A stretch of DNA of 64,000 nt, taken from Paraburkholderia guartelaensis (GTDB lineage: Bacteria > Pseudomonadota > Gammaproteobacteria > Burkholderiales > Burkholderiaceae). The translations under genes were made by a program, and so were the position numbers. The notes under the pieces were generated by a model, which was not told the DNA's origin, did not search any database, and was given only the letters and a program-made list of their open reading frames with translations. How positions within the stretch are numbered: the stretch's first letter is position 1; each line of letters starts with the position of its first letter. The stretch spans positions 1-64,000 of the forward strand of contig NZ_SMOD01000024.1 of assembly GCF_004353905.1 (NCBI RefSeq), given 5' to 3'. Shown in pieces: positions 33,984-41,880 of the stretch.

Positions 33984-34871
33984 GTGAAGATTGCCTTGGG
34001 GCCGGTCCAGTACTACTGGTCGCGCACAGCGATGATGCAATTCTACGAATCGGTTACGGACGCGCCAGTCGACGTGGTGTACCTGGGCGAAGTGGTCTGT
34101 TCGCGACGCCATGAACTTCGATTCAACGACTGGCTCGATATTGCCGACATGCTCGCCAACGCCGGCAAAGAGGTCGTGTTGTCCACGCAGATTCTTCTCG
34201 AGTCGGGCAAAGACATGACGACGCTCCGGGAGATTGCCCACAATGGCCGCTACACGGTCGAGGCCAACGATATGGGCGCGGTGCATAGCGTCGAAAATAC
34301 GCCGTTTGTCGCGGGGCCCTGGCTGAACGTGTACAACCCGCCAAGTCTGGACTTGCTGGCCGGTCTGGGGGCGCGGCGCTGGGTGATGCCGCTGGAAATG
34401 GCGAAGGACGGCCTCGCACGGATGCAGGCGGAACGGCCGTCCTCGATGCAAACAGAGGTGTTTGCCTATGGCCGCATGCCGCTCGCGTTTTCGGCGCGCT
34501 GCTTTTCGGCTCGGCATCGCAACTTCCCTAAAGACAATTGCCAGTATGTCTGCATGGATCATCCGGATGGTCTGATGATGGAGACCCAGGAAGGCAAGCC
34601 GTTCCTGGTTCTGAATGGCATATCGACGCAATCTGCGCTCGTGTACAACCTGATTCAGGAGGTGGATGCATTGCGCGCACTGCACGTGGACGTATTGCGT
34701 TTGAGTCCCCAGTCGCAGCACATGGTCGAAATCGCGGGGTTCTTTCGTGACGTGATAGACGGCCGAGTGGATAGAGGCGATGCGCTCGCAAACATGCTGC
34801 CCTTGATGGCCGGACAGCCTTGTGATGGCTACTGGTACGGTTTGCCTGGGCTGGAACGGAAAGCCGTTTGA
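33984..34871 (+). CDS. ubiV: UbiV, O2-independent ubiquinone hydroxylation partner
   Basis: I start at GTG 33984 (VKIALGPVQYYW), where UbiV proteins begin and where GGGAG lies 8 bases upstream; GTG 33975 is less likely. The product is 295 residues. Four Cys in EVVCSRRHE, FSARCFSARH, and NCQYVC fit the UbiV [4Fe-4S] ligands. UbiV forms a heterodimer with UbiU. It lies 40 bp downstream of ubiU and 30 bp upstream of ubiT. Confidence 0.95.
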   Translation: MKIALGPVQYYWSRTAMMQFYESVTDAPVDVVYLGEVVCSRRHELRFNDWLDIADMLANAGKEVVLSTQILLESGKDMTTLREIAHNGRYTVEANDMGAVHSVENTPFVAGPWLNVYNPPSLDLLAGLGARRWVMPLEMAKDGLARMQAERPSSMQTEVFAYGRMPLAFSARCFSARHRNFPKDNCQYVCMDHPDGLMMETQEGKPFLVLNGISTQSALVYNLIQEVDALRALHVDVLRLSPQSQHMVEIAGFFRDVIDGRVDRGDALANMLPLMAGQPCDGYWYGLPGLERKAV

Positions 34872-34901
34872 ATTGCTCGTCGCGCTTAAAAGAAAATCTC
34901 A

Positions 34902-35393
34902 ATGAGTTCCCCAACCTATCAACTGCCCTCGGTATTGAAAAAGGCGCTGTCCCTGCTGCCGGCCTATCCCGGTTCCGTGTTGTTCGCGGGCGCACTCAAT
35001 GCGGTGCTGGCGCGGCACCTGCCCGCCGATACGCTGGATCAGCTCGACGGCCGCGCGCTGCGCATCGAGGCGCGAGACGCTGGCATCGGCTTCGATTTCG
35101 TTTGTCGCGGGGGCCGGTTTTCCGCGGTACGGCCTCAGAGTGAAGTCGCACTGACGATCAGTGCAAGCACGCACGATTTCATGCTGCTTGCGCAACGCAA
35201 GGAAGATCCCGATACGCTGTTCTTCAGCCGCCGCCTGACGATGGAAGGCGATACCGAATTGGGTCTGCTGGTGAAGAACACACTGGACGCGACGGATTTG
35301 GCGACGTACTTCTCTCTCGGCCGCTTTGCACCGGAACGCTGGCTTCGACGCGTCCGTGAAATGAAAGAGAAAGGGGCCGGCCCGTGGATGTGA
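34902..35393 (+). CDS. ubiT: UbiT, SCP2-domain lipid carrier for anaerobic ubiquinone synthesis
   Basis: The 163-residue protein is an SCP2-domain protein with the UbiT pattern (LFAGALNAVLARHLP, ISASTHDFMLLAQRKEDPDTLFFSRRLTMEGDTELGLLVKN). UbiT binds quinone precursors and substitutes for UbiJ under anoxia. It completes the ubiUVT operon. The start ATG at 34902 is followed directly by the family-type N-terminus. Confidence 0.94.
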   Translation: MSSPTYQLPSVLKKALSLLPAYPGSVLFAGALNAVLARHLPADTLDQLDGRALRIEARDAGIGFDFVCRGGRFSAVRPQSEVALTISASTHDFMLLAQRKEDPDTLFFSRRLTMEGDTELGLLVKNTLDATDLATYFSLGRFAPERWLRRVREMKEKGAGPWM

Positions 35394-35415
35394 ACCAGAA
35401 TTGAACGAGGTCTCC

Positions 35416-35808
35416 ATGACTGTTGACAGAAAAGCGTTGCCGCTCGTGTACTCGTGTTCGGGCTGTTCAAGCGCGGCGCAGATGGCCAATCATGTTGCTC
35501 TGCAGCTTGATCGGCGCGACGCAGCGGAAATGTCCTGCATTGCGGGCGTAGGCGGCGACGTCCCTTCGCTACTGAAAGTTGCCGGATCGGGCCGGCCCAT
35601 CGTCGTGATCGACGGCTGTCCTTTGGTGTGCGCGCAGAAGTGCCTGGAGCGGCACGGCATCGTTCCAGATCAGCACGTTCAGCTCGCTGACTGCGGCGTG
35701 AAAAAGCGCTTCCACGAGGATTTCGATCGCGAGGAGGCGGAGCGGGTCATCAACCGTGTGCTCGATTCCATAGTGACGCTCGGCGCGCTCCAGGTGACGC
35801 CGCGATGA
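35416..35808 (+). CDS. DGC-domain putative zinc-binding protein
   Basis: The 130-residue protein has conserved Cys motifs CSGCSS (near 16-20), MSCIAGVGGD, and DGCPLVCAQKCLE, which define the DGC-domain family of putative zinc-binding proteins. I use ATG 35416 with ACGAGG eight bases upstream; a TTG at 35401 is an alternative. The family often lies near denitrification, nitrite/NO or anaerobic respiration genes; its function is unknown. It is 22 bp after ubiT and convergent with nrdG. Confidence 0.85.
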   Translation: MTVDRKALPLVYSCSGCSSAAQMANHVALQLDRRDAAEMSCIAGVGGDVPSLLKVAGSGRPIVVIDGCPLVCAQKCLERHGIVPDQHVQLADCGVKKRFHEDFDREEAERVINRVLDSIVTLGALQVTPR

Positions 35809-35838
35809 GCCTGGCCGCTTTGCATCTGCAAGTTCGCT

Positions 35839-36573
35839 TTATTCGCTGCGAAGCGTGAATGCGGGAAACAGCGCGGCTATCCTGCCGATGAGTTCGCGAT
35901 CGGGATAGCCCGCCATCGATACGGCATTCAAGCCGTCATCGTCACAACCTTGACTGCGAAAGACCTGCAACGCGTAGTTCGTTACGTTCATTGCCGAGAG
36001 CGTTTGCGCGAGACTCAGGATTTCGCTTTCCGGTAGTAGCTCGGGATGCAGTGTCGTGCGGCATTCGTATTGCACGCCGCTGGCCTGCACGGCCTCGAGA
36101 CTGGCCAACGCATGCTTGCCACTGGAGGGAACGCGGGTAACGCTCGTGTAGTCGCCAAACGCCGCCTTGACGTCCAGTCCAACCCAATCCACCAGCGGCA
36201 AGACTTCCCTGAGACGTCGCGGGTGCGTGCCGGCAGTATGCAGGCCAACCTTGAAACCTAGTGCTCTCACATCACGCATGGCCTGCCCGAGCGCCGGATC
36301 GCCTGTAGGCTCGCCGCCGCTAAAGACGACGGCATCTAGCAAGCCCACTCGGCGCGTCAACAGGTTCAAAACGGCTTGCCACTCGAGCGAACCATTGCGG
36401 GTGCGCGGCTGTAAATGCGGATTGTGGCAATACGCGCAGCGCCACGGGCATCCCTGCACGAATACGACGGCAGCAATCTGGCCGGGATAATCCGTTGCGG
36501 TGAACGGGACCACCCCGCCCACTCGCAGTGAGCGGGGTGCTTTCGGGCCGAAGTCCGGCCCGCGCGATTTCAT
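35839..36573 (-). CDS. nrdG: NrdG, radical SAM activase of class III ribonucleotide reductase
   Basis: The 244-residue protein has the radical SAM motif CPWRCAYC (CxxxCxxC) and the GGEP segment (VFSGGEPTGD) of SAM activases. NrdG makes the glycyl radical on NrdD. I use the ATG at 36573, which follows the stop of the small glycyl-radical gene by one base (TGA-G-ATG); a TTG at 36585 is an alternative. The protein is longer than the roughly 150-residue E. coli NrdG and resembles the longer NrdG type of pseudomonads and beta-proteobacteria. Confidence 0.93.
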   Translation of the reverse strand: MKSRGPDFGPKAPRSLRVGGVVPFTATDYPGQIAAVVFVQGCPWRCAYCHNPHLQPRTRNGSLEWQAVLNLLTRRVGLLDAVVFSGGEPTGDPALGQAMRDVRALGFKVGLHTAGTHPRRLREVLPLVDWVGLDVKAAFGDYTSVTRVPSSGKHALASLEAVQASGVQYECRTTLHPELLPESEILSLAQTLSAMNVTNYALQVFRSQGCDDDGLNAVSMAGYPDRELIGRIAALFPAFTLRSE

Positions 36574-36574
36574 C

Positions 36575-36772
36575 TCAGTGGGCAAGCCGTGCCTCGCGTT
36601 CGCTGAAATATTTGCGCTCGTGGAATTCGCCCTTTTTGCCGGTGTTGAACGAAGAGACCGGACGGTGATAACCCATGACTCGAGTCCAGATCTCGCAGGG
36701 CTGGCGTTCTTCGTCGGAGAGCGTGACGCAAGCGTGGTTAGCCTTCAAGGATTGAGAGAGTACGGTGCTCAT
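36575..36772 (-). CDS. Glycyl-radical domain of class III ribonucleotide reductase (separate ORF)
   Basis: This 65-residue product contains TRVMGYHRPVSSFNTGKKGEF, which matches the glycyl-radical C-terminus of NrdD (RVxGY, radical Gly34, then FNxGKxxE). The main nrdD frame upstream stops just before this domain. The stop is TGA (36776-36778), followed by one ACC codon and this ATG, all in the same frame. A ribosome site (GAGGT, 7 bases before ATG) supports a restart. Without this domain the main NrdD would lack its radical site, so the two chains should work together, or the TGA is read through to a 663-residue NrdD. Confidence 0.9.
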   Translation of the reverse strand: MSTVLSQSLKANHACVTLSDEERQPCEIWTRVMGYHRPVSSFNTGKKGEFHERKYFSEREARLAH

Positions 36773-36775
36773 GGT

Positions 36776-38566
36776 TCAGACCTCAGCGGGTTCGAGTTGA
36801 GAAAGCTTGCGTTGAAGAATTTCTTCGTCGCAACGTGGGCAAAACTTGTGGCTGCCTCCGAGGTAGCCGTGCTTTGGGCAAATCGAGAAGGTAGGCGTGA
36901 CGGTGATATAGGGCAGCGAGAATCGATTCAGCGCGCGTCGAACCAGTGTGCGGCAAGCGTTGGCTGACGAAAGCGGTTCGGTCATATACAGGTGCAATAC
37001 CGTACCGCCGGTGTATTTGCGCTGTAGATCGTCCTGGCGCTCCAGCGCTTCGAACGGATCGTCCGTGAAGCCAACGGGCAACTGCGACGAATTCGTGTAG
37101 TACGGCATATCCGGCGTGCCGGCCTGCAAAATGTCCGGAAAGCGTTTGCGATCTTCCTTGGCGAACCGGTACGTCGTTCCTTCAGCCGGTGTGGCTTCGA
37201 GATTGTACATGTGGCCGGTTTCTTCCTGATACTCGAGCATGCGCGCGCGCACGTGATCCAGCACGCGGATCGCCATGGCATGTCCCCATTCGCTGGTGAT
37301 GTCGTGTTCGTCGGACGTGAAGTTGCGGATCATTTCATTGATGCCGTTCACACCCAGCGTGGAAAAGTGGTTGCGTAGCGTGCCGAGGTAACGCCGCGTG
37401 TATGGGAACAGCCCGTTGTCCATGTGATGCTGGATGACCTCGCGCTTGATCTCGAGGCTCGTCTTGCCGAGTTCGAGCAGTTCGTCGAGGCGCCGGAGCA
37501 ACCCGGCTTCGTCACCGGCATGGACGTGGCCCAGACGCGCGCAGTTGATTGTGACGACGCCAAGGGACCCCGTCTGCTCAGCGGAGCCGAATAAGCCATT
37601 GCCGCGTTTGAGCAGCTCGCGCAGATCCAGCTGGAGCCGGCAGCACATGGAGCGGATCATGTTCGGCTTGAGCTCGGAATTAATGAAGTTCTGGAAATAA
37701 GGCAGCCCGTAGCGCGCAGTCATTTCGAACAGGCGGTCTGCATTCGGGCTGTGCCAGTCGAAATCGGGCGTGATGTTGTAGGTCGGAATCGGAAAGGTGA
37801 AAGCGCGGCCTTTCGCGTCGCCGGCCATCATGACTTCGATATACGCCTGATTGATCATGTCCATTTCGGCTTGCAGATCGCCGTATGTGAAGGACATCTC
37901 GCGCCCGCCGATCAGCGGCACCTGCTCGCGTAGATCTTCAGGGCAAACCCAGTCGAACGTGAGATTCGTAAAGGGCGTTTGCGTACCCCAGCGCGAAGGC
38001 ACATTGAGGTTGTAGATCAATTCCTGAATGTATTGGCGAACCTCCGCATATGAGAGTTGGTCGTGGCGCACGAAAGGGGCCATGTACGTGTCGAACGAAC
38101 TGAACGCCTGCGCGCCCGCCCATTCGTTTTGCAGCGTGCCGAGGAAATTGACGATCTGGCCAATGGCGCTCGACATGTGCTTCGGCGGCGAGGCTTCGAC
38201 TTTCCCCGGTACGCCATTCAGACCTTCGTTCAGCAGTGTGCGCAGCGACCAGCCCGCGCAATATCCCGAGAGCATGTCCAGGTCGTGAATGTGCAGGTCC
38301 GCGTTGCGATGGGCCTGGCCCACCGCCGCCGGGTACACGTGGCTGAGCCAGTAATTGGCAATGACCTTGCCCGATACGTTCAGGATCAGGCCACCGAGCG
38401 AATAGCCCTGATTGGCGTTGGCGTTGACGCGCCAATCCTGTTGCTCGAGATATTCGTCGATCGAAGAGCGAACCTCGATCAACGGCTTGTCTTGCTGCGC
38501 CTTGCTTGAGGCGCCTGGCAGCGCGGGGTCGCGGTCGGCAATCGAGGCGGGAAGCGCGAGAGGCAC
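36776..38566 (-). CDS. nrdD: NrdD, class III (anaerobic) ribonucleotide reductase, main chain without glycyl-radical tail
   Basis: The 596-residue protein covers the NrdD barrel (LHIHDLDMLSGYCAGWSL, NPxxGxx-like NVPSRWGTQTPFTNLT, NSELKPNMIRSMCCRLQLD, SLGVVTINCARLGH, VNGINEMIRNF) and the C-terminal zinc-type motif (CPKHGYLGGSHKFCPRC, in which one usual Cys is His). It stops right there, before the glycyl-radical segment, which is in the next ORF. There is no N-terminal ATP-cone, so overall-activity control by dATP through that domain is absent. The start is GTG 38566 with a near-perfect AAAGGAGGTT site. The enzyme makes dNTPs without O2. It is the first gene of nrdD-glycyl ORF-nrdG. Confidence 0.93.
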   Translation of the reverse strand: MPLALPASIADRDPALPGASSKAQQDKPLIEVRSSIDEYLEQQDWRVNANANQGYSLGGLILNVSGKVIANYWLSHVYPAAVGQAHRNADLHIHDLDMLSGYCAGWSLRTLLNEGLNGVPGKVEASPPKHMSSAIGQIVNFLGTLQNEWAGAQAFSSFDTYMAPFVRHDQLSYAEVRQYIQELIYNLNVPSRWGTQTPFTNLTFDWVCPEDLREQVPLIGGREMSFTYGDLQAEMDMINQAYIEVMMAGDAKGRAFTFPIPTYNITPDFDWHSPNADRLFEMTARYGLPYFQNFINSELKPNMIRSMCCRLQLDLRELLKRGNGLFGSAEQTGSLGVVTINCARLGHVHAGDEAGLLRRLDELLELGKTSLEIKREVIQHHMDNGLFPYTRRYLGTLRNHFSTLGVNGINEMIRNFTSDEHDITSEWGHAMAIRVLDHVRARMLEYQEETGHMYNLEATPAEGTTYRFAKEDRKRFPDILQAGTPDMPYYTNSSQLPVGFTDDPFEALERQDDLQRKYTGGTVLHLYMTEPLSSANACRTLVRRALNRFSLPYITVTPTFSICPKHGYLGGSHKFCPRCDEEILQRKLSQLEPAEV

Positions 38567-38584
38567 GGTGAACCTCCTTTGAAT

Positions 38585-38636
38585 ACTAGATATTGTTGGT
38601 GTGGCGATCTTATTAACTAGATGTAGTGCGTGTCAA
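38585..38636 (-). promoter_or_regulatory. nrdD promoter with twin NrdR boxes
   Basis: On the minus strand CAATATCTAGT (38585-38595) fits the NrdR core CWATATMTWGT fully and CTACATCTAGT (38616-38626) fits it at 10 of 11 positions. Their starts are 31 bp apart, three helical turns, the classic NrdR spacing. A -35-like TTGACA (complement of 38631-38636) and a -10-like TAATAA or TAAGAT (complement near 38607-38615) overlap them, so NrdR binding would block transcription. Confidence 0.72.
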
Positions 38637-38880
38637 CGATACTCGATGGCGAGTTAGGTGGGACTTGATCCGTGCTAATTTCGCCGGTTTTGCGCTGCGG
38701 AGGCGACGCTTTGGGGGGCGTCATACGGGACACGACGCGGCGATTGCACGCACGCGTCGATGGAGATTCGCGATGATCGAGGGGAAAGGGGCCGGCACTG
38801 CGGGCGAATGCCGCTTGCCCGTGCCGGCCTTGCAGGAGGGAGAGATGCTGCTGGCGGGAGGAAACGGTGCGAGGCGCGCG

Positions 38881-39213
38881 TTAGCCGCCGCTGCACCCAC
38901 AGGTGCCGCCGGTACTGCCGCAGCCGCCGGCAGCCCGCTCCTGATTGACCGCGGTGTTCGAATCAGGGCTTGCGAGCACGAAGTCGATCACGATCTGCTC
39001 CGGCTGGCGCGCCACGTACTCGATACGAACCGGGCGCGGATAGTACTGGGCGATTTGCTGCAAGAGTGGAATGGGGTCGTGGTCGTTCACGAAGCGCATT
39101 GTCTCGCCGTCGTCGAGCGCTTCCAGCGCACCGAAAATCGCTGCATGACGGAATCGTTTGGCAATGCCGCGTGCGTCGAATACATAGGTACGGTTGTCGA
39201 GAATATCGGCCAT
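38881..39213 (-). CDS. DUF2249 protein with Cys/Gly-rich tail
   Basis: The 110-residue protein has a DUF2249 domain (FGALEALDDGETMRFVNDHDPIPLLQQI) and ends in a tail GGCGSTGGTCGCSGG with three Cys spaced in Gly-rich sequence, suited to metal or cluster binding. It lies 90 bp after norB on the same strand and may be co-transcribed with it. Function is unknown; DUF2249 genes beside nor/nir genes are common. A plus-strand frame at 38626-39246 is a shadow. Confidence 0.85.
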   Translation of the reverse strand: MADILDNRTYVFDARGIAKRFRHAAIFGALEALDDGETMRFVNDHDPIPLLQQIAQYYPRPVRIEYVARQPEQIVIDFVLASPDSNTAVNQERAAGGCGSTGGTCGCSGG

Positions 39214-39303
39214 ATCAGGCTCCTGGTCAAAATATTGGAAGTGTGAAAAGCGTGTCCCGCAGGAAGCCGGCCACAGATCGTGACCGGCTTGTCGGTGCGG
39301 CGT

Positions 39304-41598
39304 TCAAACGCGCTGAGCCGCCTTGTGCGTTGTTTTGGCTTCGACGGGCACAGCCGCTTCGGGGCGGCGGAACAGCAGCCGCGCGGCGAACCAGCAGAGG
39401 TACAGCACGCCTGCCGCGAACACCAGGTCACCCGGCACACGCATCCACACGAGCGTTTGCATCAGCGACGAGTGAATGACTTCCGGCGAGCGTGCATACC
39501 AGAGTCCCTTGCTCACGCTGGCCCATGCCTGGTAGATGCCCGAAGGCAGGATCGAGATGAACACCATCATGAAGAGGCCGATGTTGAGCATCCAGAACGC
39601 CATCTTGAGCAGCGAGTCGTCCCAGGCCTCGCGCGACGACATGCCGCGCAGACAAAACAGCATCAGCCCGATTCCCAGCATGCCGTACACACCGAACAGC
39701 GCTGCGTGACCGTGCGCCGGCGTCATGTTCAGGCCTTGCACGTAGTAGAGCGAGATGGGCGGGTTGATCGAGAAGCCCAGCAGGCCCGCGCCAACGGTAT
39801 TCCACACGCCCACGGCGACGAAGCACAGGATGACCCACTTATAGGTCTGCACCCACGGTGCAGCCTGCGTCCTGCGATACGTTTGCCAGCCTTCCAGCCC
39901 GATCAGCGCGAGCGGCACCACTTCGAACGCGGAGAACACGGCGCCGACCGCGATGACGGCAGTGGAAGCCCCGGTAAAGTAAAGGTGATGCAGCGTGCCC
40001 AGAATCCCGCCGAACATGAACACGATCGTTTCGAACACGATGGCGCGATTGGCCGTCGACATGCGGATCAGCCCGAGGCGCGAGAAGATCAGTGCGATCA
40101 CCGCGGTGGCGAACACTTCGAAGAAGCCTTCGACCCAGAGGTGCACGAGCCACCATCTCCAGTACTCGATCATCGAGTAGTGGGTGTGCTGGCCCCACGC
40201 GAGCGACGACGCGTAGAAGAGCCCAATGCAGGTCGCCGAGAGGAACACCATGCCGATCAGCCCGCGGCCTTCGGTCTTGGGATTCTTCAGCGCCGGCATC
40301 AAGGCGCGCCCCATCAGGAACAGCCAGATCATCAAGCCGACGAAAAGCAGGATTTGCCAGACGCGGCCCATGCTGGTGTACGCGAGGCCCTGATTGCCGA
40401 TCCAGAAGCTGAAGCTGGTGCCCAGGTGCTTGAGCGAGCCCAGCCAGCCTGTCACGGTCGATCCCACCACGATGAAGAGCAGCGCCCAGAAAAGCACATC
40501 GACGCCAAGCTTCTGCAACCGCGGCTCGTGCCCCGAGAGCAGCGGCGAGATATAGAGACCGGTCGCGAGCCACGCTGTGGCAATCCACAGGACACCGAAC
40601 TGCGTGTGGATCGTGCGGCTCACCACCCACGGCATCACTTCGGCAATCGGAATGCCAAAGAAGCTGTGTCCTTCGACCGCGTAGTGCGCGGTGAGAGAAC
40701 CCATGACCACCTGTGCCAGCAGCAGGCCGATCACCACGTAGAAGTACTTCTTGGTGGCGCGCATCGAGGGCGTCGGCTTGACGTTGAAGAGCGGATCGGC
40801 GCCAGGCGCTGCCACCGACTCGTCTTCGTCGCTGTGCGCGGTGTGATACCAGAGCATCGCGGCAATACCGCCAAGCAGCAGGATCACGCTGGCAACGGAC
40901 CACATGCCGTTGGCGACCGTCGGCGTGTTGTCGACGAGCGGCTCGTGCGGCCAGTTGTTCGTGTAGGTGATGCCGGTCTGACCGGGGCGGTCCGTGGTGG
41001 CCGACCATGCCGACCAGAAGAAGAACGCAGCCAGCGCCGTGCGGTCATCCGCGCCGGGAACGCTCCCCGCCGTCATGGCGTATTGGTCGCGCAGCGTGTT
41101 GAGTGCCGGGTCGGTGCCGAAGAGCGCCTCATAGTGCGTCGCCACCTCGCGCATCGCCTGGGCGCGCTGCTCCGTCACCGTGACGCGGTCCGTCTGCGGA
41201 TCGTAACGGTTGGCGCGCATCTCGCGCTTCAGACGCGCGTCGAGTTCGCCTTGCTGTTCGACGGGGAGATCCTTGTACGCCTTGCCGAAGTCCCGCTGCG
41301 CCCAAATCTCGCGAAGCTGCAGCGCTTCGCGGTGCAGCCAGTCGGCGGACCAGTCAGGGGCGACGTAGCTGCCGTGGCCCCAGACCGTACCCAGCTGCTG
41401 ACCGCCGGCCGACAGCCAGACCTGCTGACCGCGTTTGATCTGGTCGCCCGTAAATACTGTGGCGCCGTTTTCGGTGACGACCGCGGCGGGAATGGGGGGC
41501 GCCGCGAGATAGATCTCGCGCCCGAGGTAGAGTAAAGCGGCGAATGACAGCAGGCACACCAGCCCGAGCCATTTCCATAGACGATTTGTTGACTGCAT
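39304..41598 (-). CDS. norB: Quinol-dependent nitric oxide reductase (qNor)
   Basis: The 764-residue single-chain enzyme reduces NO to N2O with quinol electrons. It has a membrane helix, a periplasmic cytochrome c-like domain without haem motif (GHGSYVAPDWSADWLHREAL) and about 13 helices of the NorB haem-copper fold. Metal-ligand segments are IHTQFGVLWI, WWLVHLWVEGFFE (FeB His and Glu), LGTLHHLYFTG and AHGHAALFGVYG. I start at ATG 41598, with AGGAGAGAG just upstream; the frame extends to 41667 without support. qNor needs no NorC. A 751-residue frame on the other strand (39280-41535) is a GC-driven shadow. Confidence 0.97.
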   Translation of the reverse strand: MQSTNRLWKWLGLVCLLSFAALLYLGREIYLAAPPIPAAVVTENGATVFTGDQIKRGQQVWLSAGGQQLGTVWGHGSYVAPDWSADWLHREALQLREIWAQRDFGKAYKDLPVEQQGELDARLKREMRANRYDPQTDRVTVTEQRAQAMREVATHYEALFGTDPALNTLRDQYAMTAGSVPGADDRTALAAFFFWSAWSATTDRPGQTGITYTNNWPHEPLVDNTPTVANGMWSVASVILLLGGIAAMLWYHTAHSDEDESVAAPGADPLFNVKPTPSMRATKKYFYVVIGLLLAQVVMGSLTAHYAVEGHSFFGIPIAEVMPWVVSRTIHTQFGVLWIATAWLATGLYISPLLSGHEPRLQKLGVDVLFWALLFIVVGSTVTGWLGSLKHLGTSFSFWIGNQGLAYTSMGRVWQILLFVGLMIWLFLMGRALMPALKNPKTEGRGLIGMVFLSATCIGLFYASSLAWGQHTHYSMIEYWRWWLVHLWVEGFFEVFATAVIALIFSRLGLIRMSTANRAIVFETIVFMFGGILGTLHHLYFTGASTAVIAVGAVFSAFEVVPLALIGLEGWQTYRRTQAAPWVQTYKWVILCFVAVGVWNTVGAGLLGFSINPPISLYYVQGLNMTPAHGHAALFGVYGMLGIGLMLFCLRGMSSREAWDDSLLKMAFWMLNIGLFMMVFISILPSGIYQAWASVSKGLWYARSPEVIHSSLMQTLVWMRVPGDLVFAAGVLYLCWFAARLLFRRPEAAVPVEAKTTHKAAQRV

Positions 41599-41740
41599 AT
41601 CCTCTCTCCTTTTATCCGGAGGTGTAACGGACGGGGAAAAATGCCGGCGATCACCGCTCGTCGGCATGAGCGGTTTAAAAGATCAGAATGGGTTCATGGT
41701 CAAGGGCTGTGCCAATTAGTCACGGGTTTGCCGGCTTCTG

Positions 41741-41758
41741 TAGCCTGTTGCTAGGCTA
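41741..41758. promoter_or_regulatory. Perfect dyad between norB and the Crp/Fnr gene
   Basis: TAGCCT-GTTGCT-AGGCTA is a perfect 6-6-6 palindrome in the 282-bp divergent norB / Crp-family region. It does not match TTGA-type boxes. On the minus strand a TTGACC / TTTTAA pair with a 17-bp spacer (complement of 41677-41705, approximately) could be the norB promoter. Confidence 0.4.
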
Positions 41759-41880
41759 AGCTGCCCACAGGAGAACTACGTTTGCGCTTGCACAAAGCCC
41801 TACCTGGGCAAGGGGCGTCGATAAAAGACGCTGAACAAGAACATCGAGCAGGGGCGGCGCGCTTTTGGTGAAGATACGAA

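Noticed and set aside
36776-36778. UGA in nrdD as a selenocysteine codon
   Set aside because: The position is in a non-conserved linker between the zinc motif and the radical domain. No selenocysteine insertion hairpin was evident just downstream, and a ribosome site plus ATG follow. Stop and restart, or simple read-through, is more likely.
38626-39246. 206-codon plus-strand frame opposite the DUF2249 gene
   Set aside because: The minus-strand DUF2249 protein is recognisable; this frame also covers the nrdD promoter with NrdR boxes.
39280-41535. 751-codon open frame antisense to norB
   Set aside because: It lies fully over the well-supported qNor gene, is rich in Arg/His/Glu as GC-rich shadows are, and has no ribosome site or known motif.
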